A stretch of DNA of 55,134 nucleotides. Source: Canicola haemoglobinophilus. GTDB taxonomy: Bacteria; Pseudomonadota; Gammaproteobacteria; Enterobacterales; Pasteurellaceae. The position numbers and the translations under genes were made by a program. The notes under the pieces were generated by a model that saw only the letters and a program-made list of their open reading frames with translations, searched no databases and was not told the origin of the DNA. The DNA is taken from assembly GCF_002015075.1 (NCBI RefSeq), contig NZ_MUXZ01000009.1, forward strand, positions 1 to 55,134. The letters are read 5' to 3'. Shown here in pieces: positions 39,104 to 46,962 of the stretch (position 1 is the first letter of the stretch; each line of letters begins with the position of its first letter).

Positions 39104-39539
39104 TGAAGCTGTGATTGGCGGTTGGTTGCCTGAAAATAAACTCTCTGCTTTTATTACGGTAGATATGATGAGCCAACAAGAAATTGGACAATCGCAACGT
39201 AAATTTGAGGGCAAAAAAGAAACAGAAACCATCATCAGTAGTTTACTGAGTACAGTGAGCATTTCTTGCTACGGGAATAATGGTGTGAGAGTGGCAACTA
39301 AGCTCAAAAATCTATTGCAAAGCTCTGCAATGATTGACGCATTAAAAGCAATGCAAGCCCATATTGTCAGATTTTCTGATGTTCGCAATCTTACCGCAAC
39401 AGTGGGTGCGGATTACCAAGAGCGAGGGCAATTTGATTGCATCATCTCCCATCATCATATTATCGAAACACCGCTTAATCGCATGGATAAAGTGAAAGTG
39501 AGCGGTTCAATTTTGGCGGAAATTGACAAAACGGATTAG
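39027..39539 (+). CDS. Neck or tail-terminator protein (LIC_12616-like)
   Basis: 170 residues. LRRAIAKALQLPDEAVIGGWLPENKL and the later GADYQERGQFDCIISHHHIIETPLNRMDKVKVSGSI match the small family that precedes the sheath in these phages. The long 77-base overlap upstream is unusual, but the start at 39027 has the only plausible N-terminus. Confidence 0.7.
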   Translation: MDTATKLEFDISQLRRAIAKALQLPDEAVIGGWLPENKLSAFITVDMMSQQEIGQSQRKFEGKKETETIISSLLSTVSISCYGNNGVRVATKLKNLLQSSAMIDALKAMQAHIVRFSDVRNLTATVGADYQERGQFDCIISHHHIIETPLNRMDKVKVSGSILAEIDKTD

Positions 39540-39832
39540 CGAATATCGGCGACAGGCTTTGACGTGAACAAGGGCTTAACTTCAAAACGTGGTTGTTGTT
39601 CAAGTTGCCAAATGTCGTATTGAGCTTGTAGGTTTAGCCAAAACGCAGAACTTGTTTCGAGTAATTGACTTAAACGAATTGCCATATCAGGCGTAATTGG
39701 AGCTTTTCCGTTGATGATGCGAGAAAGCATTACACGAGTTATACCAAGACGTTGTGCGATTTCAGTGATAGTAAAGTCAGCGATAAATTCTTTTAATACT
39801 TTGCCAGGGTGAGCTGGATTGTACATTTTCAT
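39536..39832 (-). CDS. higA: HigA-family antitoxin (copy 3)
   Basis: 98 residues from ATG 39832, which has AGGAGAAAC; the frame extends upstream into higB but without a start site. MYNPAHPGKVLKEFIADFTITEIAQRLGITRVMLSRIINGKAPITPDMAIRLSQLLE is the HigA HTH. Ends 4 bases into the preceding phage gene. Same antisense arrangement as copies 2 and 4. Confidence 0.93.
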   Translation of the reverse strand: MKMYNPAHPGKVLKEFIADFTITEIAQRLGITRVMLSRIINGKAPITPDMAIRLSQLLETSSAFWLNLQAQYDIWQLEQQPRFEVKPLFTSKPVADIR

Positions 39833-39842
39833 TGAGTTTCTC

Positions 39843-40121
39843 CTAGTGATAATCCTGATAATTGACGATTTCAGCGTTGCCGTTTTCAAATCGAAAGGTA
39901 ATTCGCCAATTTCCATTAACTTTTACACTCCAATGTTCGACAAGTTCTCCTTTGAGACGATGTAAGTTCCAACCCGAACGATTTAAATCTTGAGCCGCAG
40001 TCGCCGCATTGAGGGCAGTCAGAATAATGTTAAGTCTATCTGCGTGTTTGGCTTGAATACCTGCTGTTGATCCAGTTTTAAAGAACTGTTCTAAACCTTT
40101 GTGCTTAAATGAAATGATCAT
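39843..40121 (-). CDS. higB: HigB-family toxin (copy 3)
   Basis: 92 residues: MIISFKHKGLEQFFKTGSTAGIQAKHADRL ... GWNLHRLKGELVEHWSVKVNGNWRITFRFENGNAEIVNYQDYH. Closely related to copy 4 at 50353-50631 (same opening and end), so copies 3 and 4 share a recent ancestor. Promoter is near the ATACTATAC palindrome at 40140-40155. Confidence 0.94.
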   Translation of the reverse strand: MIISFKHKGLEQFFKTGSTAGIQAKHADRLNIILTALNAATAAQDLNRSGWNLHRLKGELVEHWSVKVNGNWRITFRFENGNAEIVNYQDYH

Positions 40122-40198
40122 AATGGCTTACCCTTTTGTATAGTAATACTATACAGCGAAATCACTAAATGTAAACTATTATTTTACACACCAAAACC

Positions 40199-40234
40199 CA
40201 CCGCACTTTGAGCGATCAAGTGCGGTTTTTTATT
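40199..40234 (+). terminator. Terminator from paired uptake signals before the sheath gene
   Basis: ACCGCACTT and AAGTGCGGT pair around an 8-base loop, then T6 on the plus strand. Both arms contain the Haemophilus uptake signal. It separates the higBA unit from the sheath ribosome site. Confidence 0.8.
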
Positions 40235-40255
40235 ATCCAAACAGGAGACAAGCAA

Positions 40256-40320
40256 ATGGCATTATCCATTTCCAATGTTGTCAATGTGCAACTTAATACC
40301 GTACCAAAATCGGCTGCCCA
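40256..40320 (+). pseudogene. Tail sheath gene, only the first 22 codons left
   Basis: AGGAGA and an ATG at 40256 begin MALSISNVVNVQLNTVPKSA, the typical start of contractile tail sheath proteins of the DUF3383/Mu-like kind. Homology stops at about 40317-40320, where an unrelated opposite-strand gene remnant begins. The frame runs on to 40456 as a meaningless tail. The remaining sheath, the tube, chaperones and tape measure are not found in the window. Confidence 0.7.
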
Positions 40321-40646
40321 CCTAAAGAATGAACACTTTCCAGTAATTGCTCTGTCACATTGGTATGAGAATATTTACCATCTAAATATTCTTGGATTAT
40401 GTCATCTACATCAAAATCAACATAGTCACCAACATCAAGTTGATTACTCAAAATAACCATCACCACAAAACAATCCCCAAAACGATCAGTAGCCACTCGT
40501 TACACTTGGCCGCTCATGTTGTCGGCAAGATCTGCCCATTTTTTGCGGATGATTTTATAGCTTTCTTTTGCGAGCTCTGCATTTTTTGCCAGAAAGGCGA
40601 TCCATTCTCGCCCTGCTGTTCCGTAGTATTCTCTTGCGCTTGCCAT
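40320..40646 (-). pseudogene. Remnant of a mobile-element gene, perhaps DUF927-like
   Basis: Reading leftward from ATG 40646: SAREYYGTAGREWIAFLAKNAELAKESYKIIRKKW, then a TAA at 40502-40500, and the frame continues RVATDRFGDCFV...DVDDIIQEYLDGKYSHTNVTEQLLESVHSLGG. The first part recalls the C-terminal GAAGRAFLEHLA...VARVA..F region of DUF927 primase/helicase-like proteins; the second part I do not recognise. The internal stop and the abrupt edge at the broken sheath gene mark it as decayed. Confidence 0.4.
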
Positions 40647-40709
40647 TGCGTAGGGCGTTGCGGGCTTGTTGTAGGGTTTTGATGTTGTAGTGGAGATATA
40701 ATAGGGCTT

Positions 40710-40796
40710 TTATGAAATTAATTTGATGTTGCGCAATACGGGGGCTTGGCGGTTTATGCTTATTAAGACAACTAGGATGATGATTTTGATTAGCAT
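40710..40796 (-). CDS. Ibs-like small hydrophobic toxin peptide, copy 1
   Basis: 28 residues: MLIKIIILVVLISI followed by a polar tail. GGAGCTAGGAT lies before the ATG at 40796. The region around it repeats the layout of copy 2 (41218-41280): an upstream USS hairpin, a promoter-like TTGCTT-N16-TGTAAT, and a GC stem shared with a plus-strand terminator. The hydrophobic run resembles E. coli Ibs toxins, though the tail is longer. Confidence 0.45.
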   Translation of the reverse strand: MLIKIIILVVLISINRQAPVLRNIKLIS

Positions 40797-40814
40797 ATCC
40801 TAGCTCCATTTAAT

Positions 40815-40850
40815 GCCCCGTAACTGAACAAGTCGGGGCGTTCTTGTTTC
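40815..40850 (+). terminator. Plus-strand terminator of the antisense transcript at copy 1
   Basis: GCCCCG-TAACTGAACAAGT-CGGGGC followed by GTTCTTGTTT. A plus-strand RNA ending here would be antisense to the toxin peptide gene at 40710-40796. The equivalent stem at copy 2 is CCCCAG/CTGGGG. Confidence 0.5.
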
Positions 40851-40942
40851 TAGCCCTTGCTAGATGTTTTTATTACATATCTTTATATAATAAAAGCAAG
40901 TATTTTCTGAAAAAAATACCGCACTTTTTGGGTGCGGTTTTT

Positions 40943-41125
40943 CTATTTGTTAGCTTGTTTAAAACATTCTAGCGCTTGGATAATAAGTTGGTTTTGTGGT
41001 ATGCCCATTTGTTGGCTTATTTGTTCTATCTCTTGTATCACTTCTAGCGGGAGTTTAAAGGCTTTAAGTTTAATCCCTCGCTTTGCATCAGATTTTGCAA
41101 CTCGTTCGGCGTTTGTGGTTGCCAT
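40943..41125 (-). CDS. Ribbon-helix-helix DNA-binding protein
   Basis: 60 residues: SDAKRGIKLKAFKLPLEVIQEIEQISQQMGIPQNQLIIQALECFKQANK, the beta-helix-helix pattern of Arc/CopG proteins. AGGAG precedes the ATG. It sits between the two Ibs-like loci and downstream of copy 2 on the same strand. It could be a regulator or an orphan antitoxin. Confidence 0.75.
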   Translation of the reverse strand: MATTNAERVAKSDAKRGIKLKAFKLPLEVIQEIEQISQQMGIPQNQLIIQALECFKQANK

Positions 41126-41189
41126 GTTTTTCTCCTGTCTTTGCTTGATTTTTAAAAGTTGAAGTTGTATAGTTTAGGAACTGCCTAGC

Positions 41190-41340
41190 GGTCGCACCCG
41201 CTAGGACTTACGTCATCCTAATAAGCCGATTGGCTTATTACTAATAGGATGATTAGAATGATGATTGACCATGGATTCATCTTCTATTTCCTAAGTTGCC
41301 CCAGTTTCTCCAAGCTGGGGTTTCTTGTTTCTAGCCCCTT
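41190..41340 (+). ncRNA. Candidate Sib-like antisense RNA to toxin copy 2
   Basis: The plus strand opposite the toxin ORF contains stable hairpins (CCTAGCGG/CCGCTAGG at 41193-41214, AATAAGCC/GGCTTATT) and ends in CCCCAG-N10-CTGGGG plus a T-rich tail (41312-41340). In E. coli, Sib RNAs of about 140 bases are made from the strand opposite ibs and cover the whole toxin gene. The 5' end and promoter are not fixed. Confidence 0.45.
41218..41280 (-). CDS. Ibs-like type I toxin peptide, copy 2
   Basis: 20 residues from ATG 41280; the body IIILIILLVISQSAY closely resembles E. coli Ibs peptides (VIILIVLLLISFSAY), including the SAY end. TAGGAAATAG precedes the start. Transcription would start from a strong promoter at 41354-41382. 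Ibs toxins insert in the inner membrane and depolarise it, and are held down by Sib antisense RNA. Confidence 0.65.
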   Translation of the reverse strand: MNPWSIIILIILLVISQSAY

Positions 41341-41353
41341 GCTAGATGTCCTT

Positions 41354-41382
41354 ATTATATTAGTTAGCTAATGTTAATGCAA
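41354..41382 (-). promoter_or_regulatory. Promoter of Ibs-like copy 2
   Basis: TTGCAT (41382-41377), 17 bases, TATAAT (41359-41354), read leftward. The -10 is perfect. The transcript begins with a leader of about 70 bases that includes the CCCCAG/CTGGGG stem. Confidence 0.7.
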
Positions 41383-41443
41383 GTATTTTCTGAAAAAATA
41401 CCGCACTTTTTGGGTGCGGTTTTTTTTGTGTTTTTTCCTGTGC

Positions 41444-41625
41444 CATTCCTATTTTTAGGATAAAAATAGGAACAAAATTCCTAAAAAATAGGAACAAAAT
41501 AGGAAAAAATAGGAATACTCAACTTTTTTAAGTTATTGATTTTTAACATATTCATTAAAAAAATTCCTATTTTTCCTATTTTTCCTAATTTAATTTCATG
41601 TATAAATATTTTTATAAATCATGAG
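41444..41625. repeat. Left direct repeat flanking the relE module
   Basis: About 180 bases, very AT-rich, containing repeated TAGGAA and TTCCTA motifs in both orientations and ending near CATGTATAAATATTTTTATAAAT. The copy at 42322-42476 is almost the same, shorter by about 26 bases owing to loss of one or two motif units. The spacer holds the toxin-antitoxin pair. Confidence 0.8.
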
Positions 41626-41687
41626 ATAAGTCTGCTTGCCTTTTGTAATGAAAACATTACAATAAACATGTTCATAAGGAGACATTA

Positions 41688-42011
41688 ATGTACTCAATAA
41701 AACAGACATCAATTTTTAATCAATGGTTGAAGAATATAAAAGATTCTATTGCTAGGATTATGGTGATTAAGCGGATTGAAAGAGCAAAAAATGGGAACTT
41801 TGGCGATCATAAGCTATTGGCAAATACTGGCGGAATTTATGAAATGCGGATAGATACTGGCAAGGGGTATAGAATTTATTACGCAAAAATTGGGGATATT
41901 ATCTATTTGCTAACAAACGGTGGAGATAAAAAAACTCAGCAACAGGATATAAGTGACGTCCAAGTGATATTAGAAAAATTTAAACAATTAGGAGATGATG
42001 AAAATGAGTGA
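41688..42011 (+). CDS. RelE-superfamily toxin (HI1419-like, phage-derived killer)
   Basis: 107 residues: QTSIFNQWLKNIKDSIARIMVIKRIERAKNGNFGDHKLLANTGGIYEMRIDTGKGYRIYYAKIGDIIYLLTNGGDKKTQQQDI is the addiction-module killer family (Gp49/RelE-like) known from H. influenzae HI1419. Toxin gene first, then antitoxin, overlapping by 8 bases. AAGGAGA precedes the ATG. Confidence 0.9.
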   Translation: MYSIKQTSIFNQWLKNIKDSIARIMVIKRIERAKNGNFGDHKLLANTGGIYEMRIDTGKGYRIYYAKIGDIIYLLTNGGDKKTQQQDISDVQVILEKFKQLGDDENE

Positions 42012-42303
42012 ACAAAACAATATAGAAGTGACTGATTTTGATGCTGCAGAATTTTTAGAAAACGATGAGTTGATCGCTTTATATCTTGCGGAGACATTAA
42101 AGAATGGCAATGATGAAGAATTTATTCAAGCGCTTAATACTGTGGCTAGAGCAAAAGGCATGAATGATATTGCGAAAAAAGCTGGGATTGCTCGTGAAAG
42201 CCTGTATCAAACTCTTTCAAGCAATAAGCCGAGATTTGAAACTGTGCGTAAAATCTTAAATGCTTTAAATATTGATCTCATTCCTACGGTAAAAACGGCT
42301 TAA
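42004..42303 (+). CDS. Antitoxin of the relE module (HI1420-like)
   Basis: 99 residues. I choose ATG 42004 because AGGAG (41989-41994) is at the right distance; ATGs at 41995 and 41998 touch it. DFDAAEFLENDELIALYLAETLKNGNDEEFIQALNTVARAKGMNDIAKKAGIARESLYQTLSSNKPRFETVRKILNAL is the HTH antitoxin typified by H. influenzae HI1420. Binds the toxin and the operon promoter. Confidence 0.9.
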   Translation: MSEQNNIEVTDFDAAEFLENDELIALYLAETLKNGNDEEFIQALNTVARAKGMNDIAKKAGIARESLYQTLSSNKPRFETVRKILNALNIDLIPTVKTA

Positions 42304-42321
42304 ATGCCGTTTTTTTCTGTG

Positions 42322-42476
42322 CCATTCCTATTTTTTAGGATAAAAATAGGAACAAAATTCCTAAAAAATAGGAAAAAATAGGAACGCTCAATTTTATTAA
42401 GTTATTGATTTTTAACATATTCATTAAAAAAATTCCTATTTTTCCTAATTTAATTTCATGTATAAATATTTTTATA
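42322..42476. repeat. Right direct repeat flanking the relE module
   Basis: Second copy of the repeat at 41444-41625: begins GTGCCATTCCTATTTT and runs through the TAGGAA/TTCCTA cluster to CATGTATAAATATTTTTATAAAT. Some substitutions and fewer motif units. The two copies are separated by about 700 bases that hold only the toxin-antitoxin pair. Confidence 0.8.
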
Positions 42477-42643
42477 AATAAAATTTGTATTATTGCCGTT
42501 TTCTATGAAAATTTTTCACTTTTTTATTCTGCTTATCTGATCAAATATTTACCCATAACAAAAAGCAGAATACCAAATGATCCCTAAAAGACAGTTTTAA
42601 AAACAAGAACCCTTATTGTATAAGGCTTGAACCCTAGAAGCAG
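42477..42643. other. Junction between phage-derived cargo and host DNA
   Basis: No gene seen. AT-rich sequence with no repeat in common with the other junction near 49690. The border between mobile and host DNA must lie here, because the next feature is a cut-off host gene. Confidence 0.5.
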
Positions 42644-42733
42644 ATGAACCCTCTCGCCACCATCTCACTTATTTCTTGTTTAGCACTATGGCGTTTACAA
42701 GAAACGAAGCAGTTGGAGTTGGCGGAAATTTAG
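42644..42733 (+). pseudogene. C-terminal remnant of a host MFS-type transporter
   Basis: Thirty codons open to a TAG at 42731: NPLATISLISCLALWRLQET followed by KQLELAEI. A membrane helix then a short charged tail is how many MFS sugar/metabolite:H+ symporters end. The upstream frame is stopped at once, so the rest of the gene has been removed at the junction. The leading ATG is fortuitous. Confidence 0.5.
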
Positions 42734-42765
42734 TTTTGTCAGCATAAAAGTGCGGTGAAATTTAT

Positions 42766-42798
42766 AAGCCAGTTAAGTTAATTAACTGGCTTTTATGT
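42766..42798 (+). terminator. Terminator after the transporter remnant
   Basis: AAGCCAGTTAA and TTAACTGGCTT form a perfect stem followed by TTTAT. Most likely the old terminator of the truncated transporter gene. The following 190 bases up to dmsA hold the dms promoter; TATAAT at about 42946 is a possible -10. I could not identify an FNR box with confidence. Confidence 0.75.
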
Positions 42799-42989
42799 TA
42801 TAGCCTTGAAGGCTTTCTTATTATGTTATGAAATTTTTCCATTTTTAAAATAATAATAATTACAATTGCTTGATACTGTTTATTTTTCCTTTATATATGC
42901 GCCCTTAATTTGCTCTATCTCATTACGTTTTGACTTTATTTAAGGTATAATAGATTGCGATTTATGGGTAACTTATTTCGGAGGATGAG

Positions 42990-45416
42990 ATGGAACAAAG
43001 TATTGTTAATTCTTTTATCACCAGACGCTCTTTATTAAAAACAACTGCTCTAGGAGCAGTTGCTACTGCAACGAATATATCCCTACCATTTAAGCTAAAA
43101 GCAACGGAACTATCTTCCGTAAATACATCAACAGAAAAAGTAGTGTGGAGTGCTTGTACTGTTAACTGCGGTAGCCGCTGTTCTCTTAGAATGCATGTTA
43201 AAGATAATAAAATTATTTATGTAGAAACCGATAATACAGGGACAGAAACATATAATCTTGATCATCAAGTTCGTGCTTGTTTGCGTGGGCGCTCAATGCG
43301 TCGCCGAGTATATAACCCAGATCGTTTAAAATATCCAATGAAACGAGTAGGTAAACGTGGTGAAGGGAAATTTAAACGTATTACTTGGGAGGAGGCATTA
43401 AACGAAATTGCCACATCGCTAAGTAAAAATATTAAACAGTATGGTAATGAGTCTATTTATCTAAATTATGGAACGGGAACATTGGGCGGAACAATGACAA
43501 AGTCTTGGCCACCAGGTTCAACAATGCTTGCACGCTTTATGAATTGCCTTGGCGGTTACTTAAATCACTATGGTGATTATAGTACTGCGCAAATTGCTGT
43601 AGGTCTAGACTATACCTACGGTGGTGGTTGGGCATCAGGAAATGGGATGTCAGATATTGAAAATAGTAAATTAGTTGTACTGTTTGGTAATAATCCAGCA
43701 GAAACCCGCATGAGTGGTGGCGGGTTAACTTATTGTATTGAGCAAGCTCGACAAAAATCCAATGCAAAAATGATTATTATAGATCCCCGTTATACAGATA
43801 CCGCAGCTGGTCGTGAAGATGAATGGATTCCAATTCGTCCAGGAACGGATGCGGCTCTAGTTTCAGCAATGGCATATGTGATGATTACCGAGGATTTAGT
43901 AGATCAAGCGTTCTTGGATAAGTATTGTGTTGGTTATGATGAAAAGACTTTGCCAGAAGGAGCTCCGAAAAATGGTCATTACAAGGCCTATATTTTAGGT
44001 CAGGGGGATGATGGTATTGCTAAAACCCCAGAATGGGCCGCCAAAATCACAGGCATTCCAGAAAATAAAATTATTAGAATTGCTCGTGAAATTGCAGGAA
44101 CGAAGCCAGCATTTATTTCTCAAGGGTGGGGCCCACAACGTCGCAGTAATGGGGAAATGATCTCCCGTGCAATCGCAATGTTGCCTATTTTGACAGGTAA
44201 TGTCGGTATTAATGGCGGTAATACAGGCGCAAGGGAAAGTACATATGCAGTGCCATTTGTCCGTATGCCAACGTTGACTAATCCTGTTAAAGCAAGTATT
44301 CCAATGTTTTTATGGACTGATGCTATTTTTCGTGCGCATGAGATGACATCCTTGACGGATGGCATACGAGGAGTTGATAAGCTGACAGCACCTATCAAAG
44401 TTATTTGGAACTATGCAAGTAACTGCTTGATTAACCAACACTCAGATATTAATCGAACGCATGAAATTCTGCAAAATGAGCAACAATGCGAGTTAATAAT
44501 CACAATTGATAATCATATGACTTCTACTGCGAAGTATAGTGATATTCTTTTACCTGATTGTACAGCATCTGAACAAATGGATTTTTGTATGGATGCTTTT
44601 ACTGCGAGTATGAACTATGTCATTTTTGCTGACCAAGTTGTGAAACCATCATTTGAGTGTCGCAATATCTACGATATGTTAACAGCTCTTTCGGAAAAGA
44701 TGGGAGTAAAAGAGCAATTTACAGAAGGGCGAACCCAAGAGGAATGGCTACGCTATATTTATCAATTATCGAGGGAGAAACTTCCAGAATTACCAACGTT
44801 TGAAGAATTTAGGCAACAAGGCATTTTCAAAAAAGTGGATCCAAATAGTTTTTATGTAGCATACAAATCATTTAGAGAAAATCCTGAAGCTAATCCATTA
44901 AAGACTCCTTCAGGTAAAATTGAAATTTATTCATCTCGCTTAGCTGAGATTGCGAAGACTTGGATTTTACAAAAAGATGAGGTAATTCATCCTCTTCCAA
45001 TTCATGTGGATAGCTTTGAACATTATGGTGATAAATTAATGGAAAAATATCCGTTACAAATGACAGGTTTCCATTATAAAGCACGAACCCACTCCACTTA
45101 CGGAAATGTAGATGTCATTAAATCAGCAAACCCACAAGAAGTATGGATAAATCCAATTGATGCTCAAATACGTGGAATTAAAAATGGAGATATGATTCGT
45201 GTGTTTAATGATCGTGGTGAAGTTCATATTAATGCTAAAGTTACGCCACGTATTATTCCAGGAGTTGTAGCATTAAGTGAAGGTGCTTGGTATGCACCAG
45301 ACAATAAAGGGATTGATCATTCAGGTTGTGTGAATGTATTAACAACACATCGTCCCTCACCGTTAGCAAAAGGTAATCCGCAACATTCTAATTTAGTTCA
45401 GGTTGAGAAAATCTAA
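42990..45416 (+). CDS. dmsA: Dimethyl sulfoxide reductase, catalytic subunit DmsA
   Basis: Periplasm-facing molybdopterin enzyme that reduces DMSO or related S/N-oxides as the end of anaerobic respiration. 808 residues with a twin-arginine signal (TRRSLLKTTALGAVATATNI), an Fe-S binding segment WSACTVNCGSRCSLRMHV, molybdopterin domains (VVLFGNNPAETRMSGGG, GNVGINGGNTGARES) and the MGD-binding C-terminal domain (PLQMTGFHYKARTHSTYGN). Full length and intact. First gene of a five-gene operon. Confidence 0.96.
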   Translation: MEQSIVNSFITRRSLLKTTALGAVATATNISLPFKLKATELSSVNTSTEKVVWSACTVNCGSRCSLRMHVKDNKIIYVETDNTGTETYNLDHQVRACLRGRSMRRRVYNPDRLKYPMKRVGKRGEGKFKRITWEEALNEIATSLSKNIKQYGNESIYLNYGTGTLGGTMTKSWPPGSTMLARFMNCLGGYLNHYGDYSTAQIAVGLDYTYGGGWASGNGMSDIENSKLVVLFGNNPAETRMSGGGLTYCIEQARQKSNAKMIIIDPRYTDTAAGREDEWIPIRPGTDAALVSAMAYVMITEDLVDQAFLDKYCVGYDEKTLPEGAPKNGHYKAYILGQGDDGIAKTPEWAAKITGIPENKIIRIAREIAGTKPAFISQGWGPQRRSNGEMISRAIAMLPILTGNVGINGGNTGARESTYAVPFVRMPTLTNPVKASIPMFLWTDAIFRAHEMTSLTDGIRGVDKLTAPIKVIWNYASNCLINQHSDINRTHEILQNEQQCELIITIDNHMTSTAKYSDILLPDCTASEQMDFCMDAFTASMNYVIFADQVVKPSFECRNIYDMLTALSEKMGVKEQFTEGRTQEEWLRYIYQLSREKLPELPTFEEFRQQGIFKKVDPNSFYVAYKSFRENPEANPLKTPSGKIEIYSSRLAEIAKTWILQKDEVIHPLPIHVDSFEHYGDKLMEKYPLQMTGFHYKARTHSTYGNVDVIKSANPQEVWINPIDAQIRGIKNGDMIRVFNDRGEVHINAKVTPRIIPGVVALSEGAWYAPDNKGIDHSGCVNVLTTHRPSPLAKGNPQHSNLVQVEKI

Positions 45417-45426
45417 GGGGGGAATT

Positions 45427-46044
45427 ATGGAACAATTTGGTTTTTATTTTGATTCAGATCGTTGTACAGGCTGCAAAACTTGTGAATTGGCCTGTAAGGA
45501 TTACAAAGATTTAGGTACAGATGTAAATTTCCGTCGTATCTATGAATATGCAGGAGGAAGCTGGCAACAAGATGCAAAAGGTTGCTGGAATCAAGATGTT
45601 TTTACTTATTATATGTCTATTTCTTGTAATCATTGTGATGATCCTGCTTGTGTAAAAGTATGTCCGACAGGGGCTATGCATAAAAATGAAGATGGATTTG
45701 TTATTGTAAATGAAGAAGTTTGTATAGGTTGCCGTTATTGTCATATGGCATGTCCATATGAAGCTCCACAATATGATGTAGTCAAAGGACATATGACCAA
45801 GTGTGATGGGTGCTATTCTCGTGTGAAAGGAGGAGTGAAACCTATTTGTGTAGATGCTTGCCCTTTACGAGCGTTAGATTTCGCGCCAATTGATGTATTG
45901 CGCTCAAAATATGGCAATCAAGCTTCTATTGCACCTTTACCTTCAGCCGAATTAACCTCGCCTAATTTAGTAGTCAAAATCAATAAGAATGCACGCCCCA
46001 GCGGCGATACTACAGGCTTTTTAGCCAATCCAAGGGAGGTCTAA
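45427..46044 (+). CDS. dmsB: DMSO reductase iron-sulfur subunit DmsB
   Basis: 205 residues from ATG 45427 behind GGGGGG; the frame starts earlier inside dmsA. Four 4Fe-4S clusters: CTGCKTCELAC, CNHCDDPACVKVCP, CIGCRYCHMACP and CDGCYSRV...CVDACP. Transfers electrons from DmsC to DmsA. Confidence 0.95.
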   Translation: MEQFGFYFDSDRCTGCKTCELACKDYKDLGTDVNFRRIYEYAGGSWQQDAKGCWNQDVFTYYMSISCNHCDDPACVKVCPTGAMHKNEDGFVIVNEEVCIGCRYCHMACPYEAPQYDVVKGHMTKCDGCYSRVKGGVKPICVDACPLRALDFAPIDVLRSKYGNQASIAPLPSAELTSPNLVVKINKNARPSGDTTGFLANPREV

Positions 46045-46045
46045 A

Positions 46046-46894
46046 ATGAATGGGTTACATGAATTACCTTTAGTTATATTTACTGTATTGGCACAATCTG
46101 TTGTGGGGGCTTTCTTGTTATGCAGTGTAGTTTTGTTTATTACTCAAGATAAATACTATCGAGTTTACATTCATAAAATCATATTTGGTTTATTGGTATT
46201 ATTAGGTGTTGGTTTTTTCTCATCAATTATGCATTTGGGTTCCCCATTTAGGGCACTTAATTCTCTTAATCGTATTGGAAGTTCCATGCTTAGTAATGAA
46301 ATTGCTTCTGGGGCATTATTCTTTGCTCTTGCGGGGAGTTATTGGCTATTAGCTATTTCTGGAAAACTACAGAAAATGCTAAGCGATATTTGGTTAGTCT
46401 CCACTTCCATAGTGGGAATAATATTTATGTATATGATGAATAATGTTTATCATATTTCTACTGTTCCAACTTGGAATAATATCTTTACTACGTGGAATTT
46501 TTACCTCACAGTGATTTTAGGAGGACTCAGTTTAGGTTATGTGCTACTCCTTGTTGAGCGTTCTGATGTAAATATAATTCGCCGGATTCCAGTCATTGTG
46601 GCTGTTTCACTTTTATTTGCTGCGGTTGTTTCTGTCTATCAAGGTTTTGAACTAAGTAGTATTAAAACTTCAGTGCAACAAGCAAGGGCTCTAGTGCCTG
46701 ATTTCGCAATTTTAACTGCCGTCAGGATGCTATTACTTGGAATTGCAGTGAGTTTGATGTTTTACCTTGTTTATTATCCAAGATCATTGTTTGTCAAAGT
46801 AATGGTCGGATGTTTTATTATTATTGCAGAAATGATTGGTAGAGTATTGTTCTATGCTTTACATATGACATCAGGAATGGCTGTCGGGAGTTAA
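46046..46894 (+). CDS. dmsC: DMSO reductase membrane anchor DmsC
   Basis: 282 residues with eight predicted membrane helices. LHELPLVIFTVLAQSVVGAFLL and the SIMHLGSPFRALNSLNRIGSS segment are typical of DmsC, which oxidises menaquinol. Starts one base after dmsB. Confidence 0.94.
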   Translation: MNGLHELPLVIFTVLAQSVVGAFLLCSVVLFITQDKYYRVYIHKIIFGLLVLLGVGFFSSIMHLGSPFRALNSLNRIGSSMLSNEIASGALFFALAGSYWLLAISGKLQKMLSDIWLVSTSIVGIIFMYMMNNVYHISTVPTWNNIFTTWNFYLTVILGGLSLGYVLLLVERSDVNIIRRIPVIVAVSLLFAAVVSVYQGFELSSIKTSVQQARALVPDFAILTAVRMLLLGIAVSLMFYLVYYPRSLFVKVMVGCFIIIAEMIGRVLFYALHMTSGMAVGS

Positions 46895-46907
46895 GTTTCT
46901 ATGTTTT

Positions 46908-46947
46908 ATAAAAACTAACCGCTCTTAGCCAAAAAAAGAGCGGTTAG
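46908..46947. terminator. Hairpin between dmsC and the chaperone gene
   Basis: AACTAACCGCTCTT and AAGAGCGGTTAGTT form a 14-bp perfect stem with a 10-base loop. No T run follows, so it may stabilise the dmsABC message or attenuate downstream expression, allowing less chaperone than enzyme. Confidence 0.7.
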
Positions 46948-46962
46948 TTATTGGAGGACTCT

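Noticed and set aside
40392..40682. 96-codon plus-strand frame in the cargo patch
   Set aside because: Low-complexity His/Cys-rich translation with no start signal; the opposite strand carries the recognisable remnant.
42640..42680. CTCTCGCCACCA as a tRNA 3' end or attR
   Set aside because: No acceptor or T-arm partner can be formed upstream, it does not match the tRNA-Ser end, and the stretch reads as the tail of a transporter gene.
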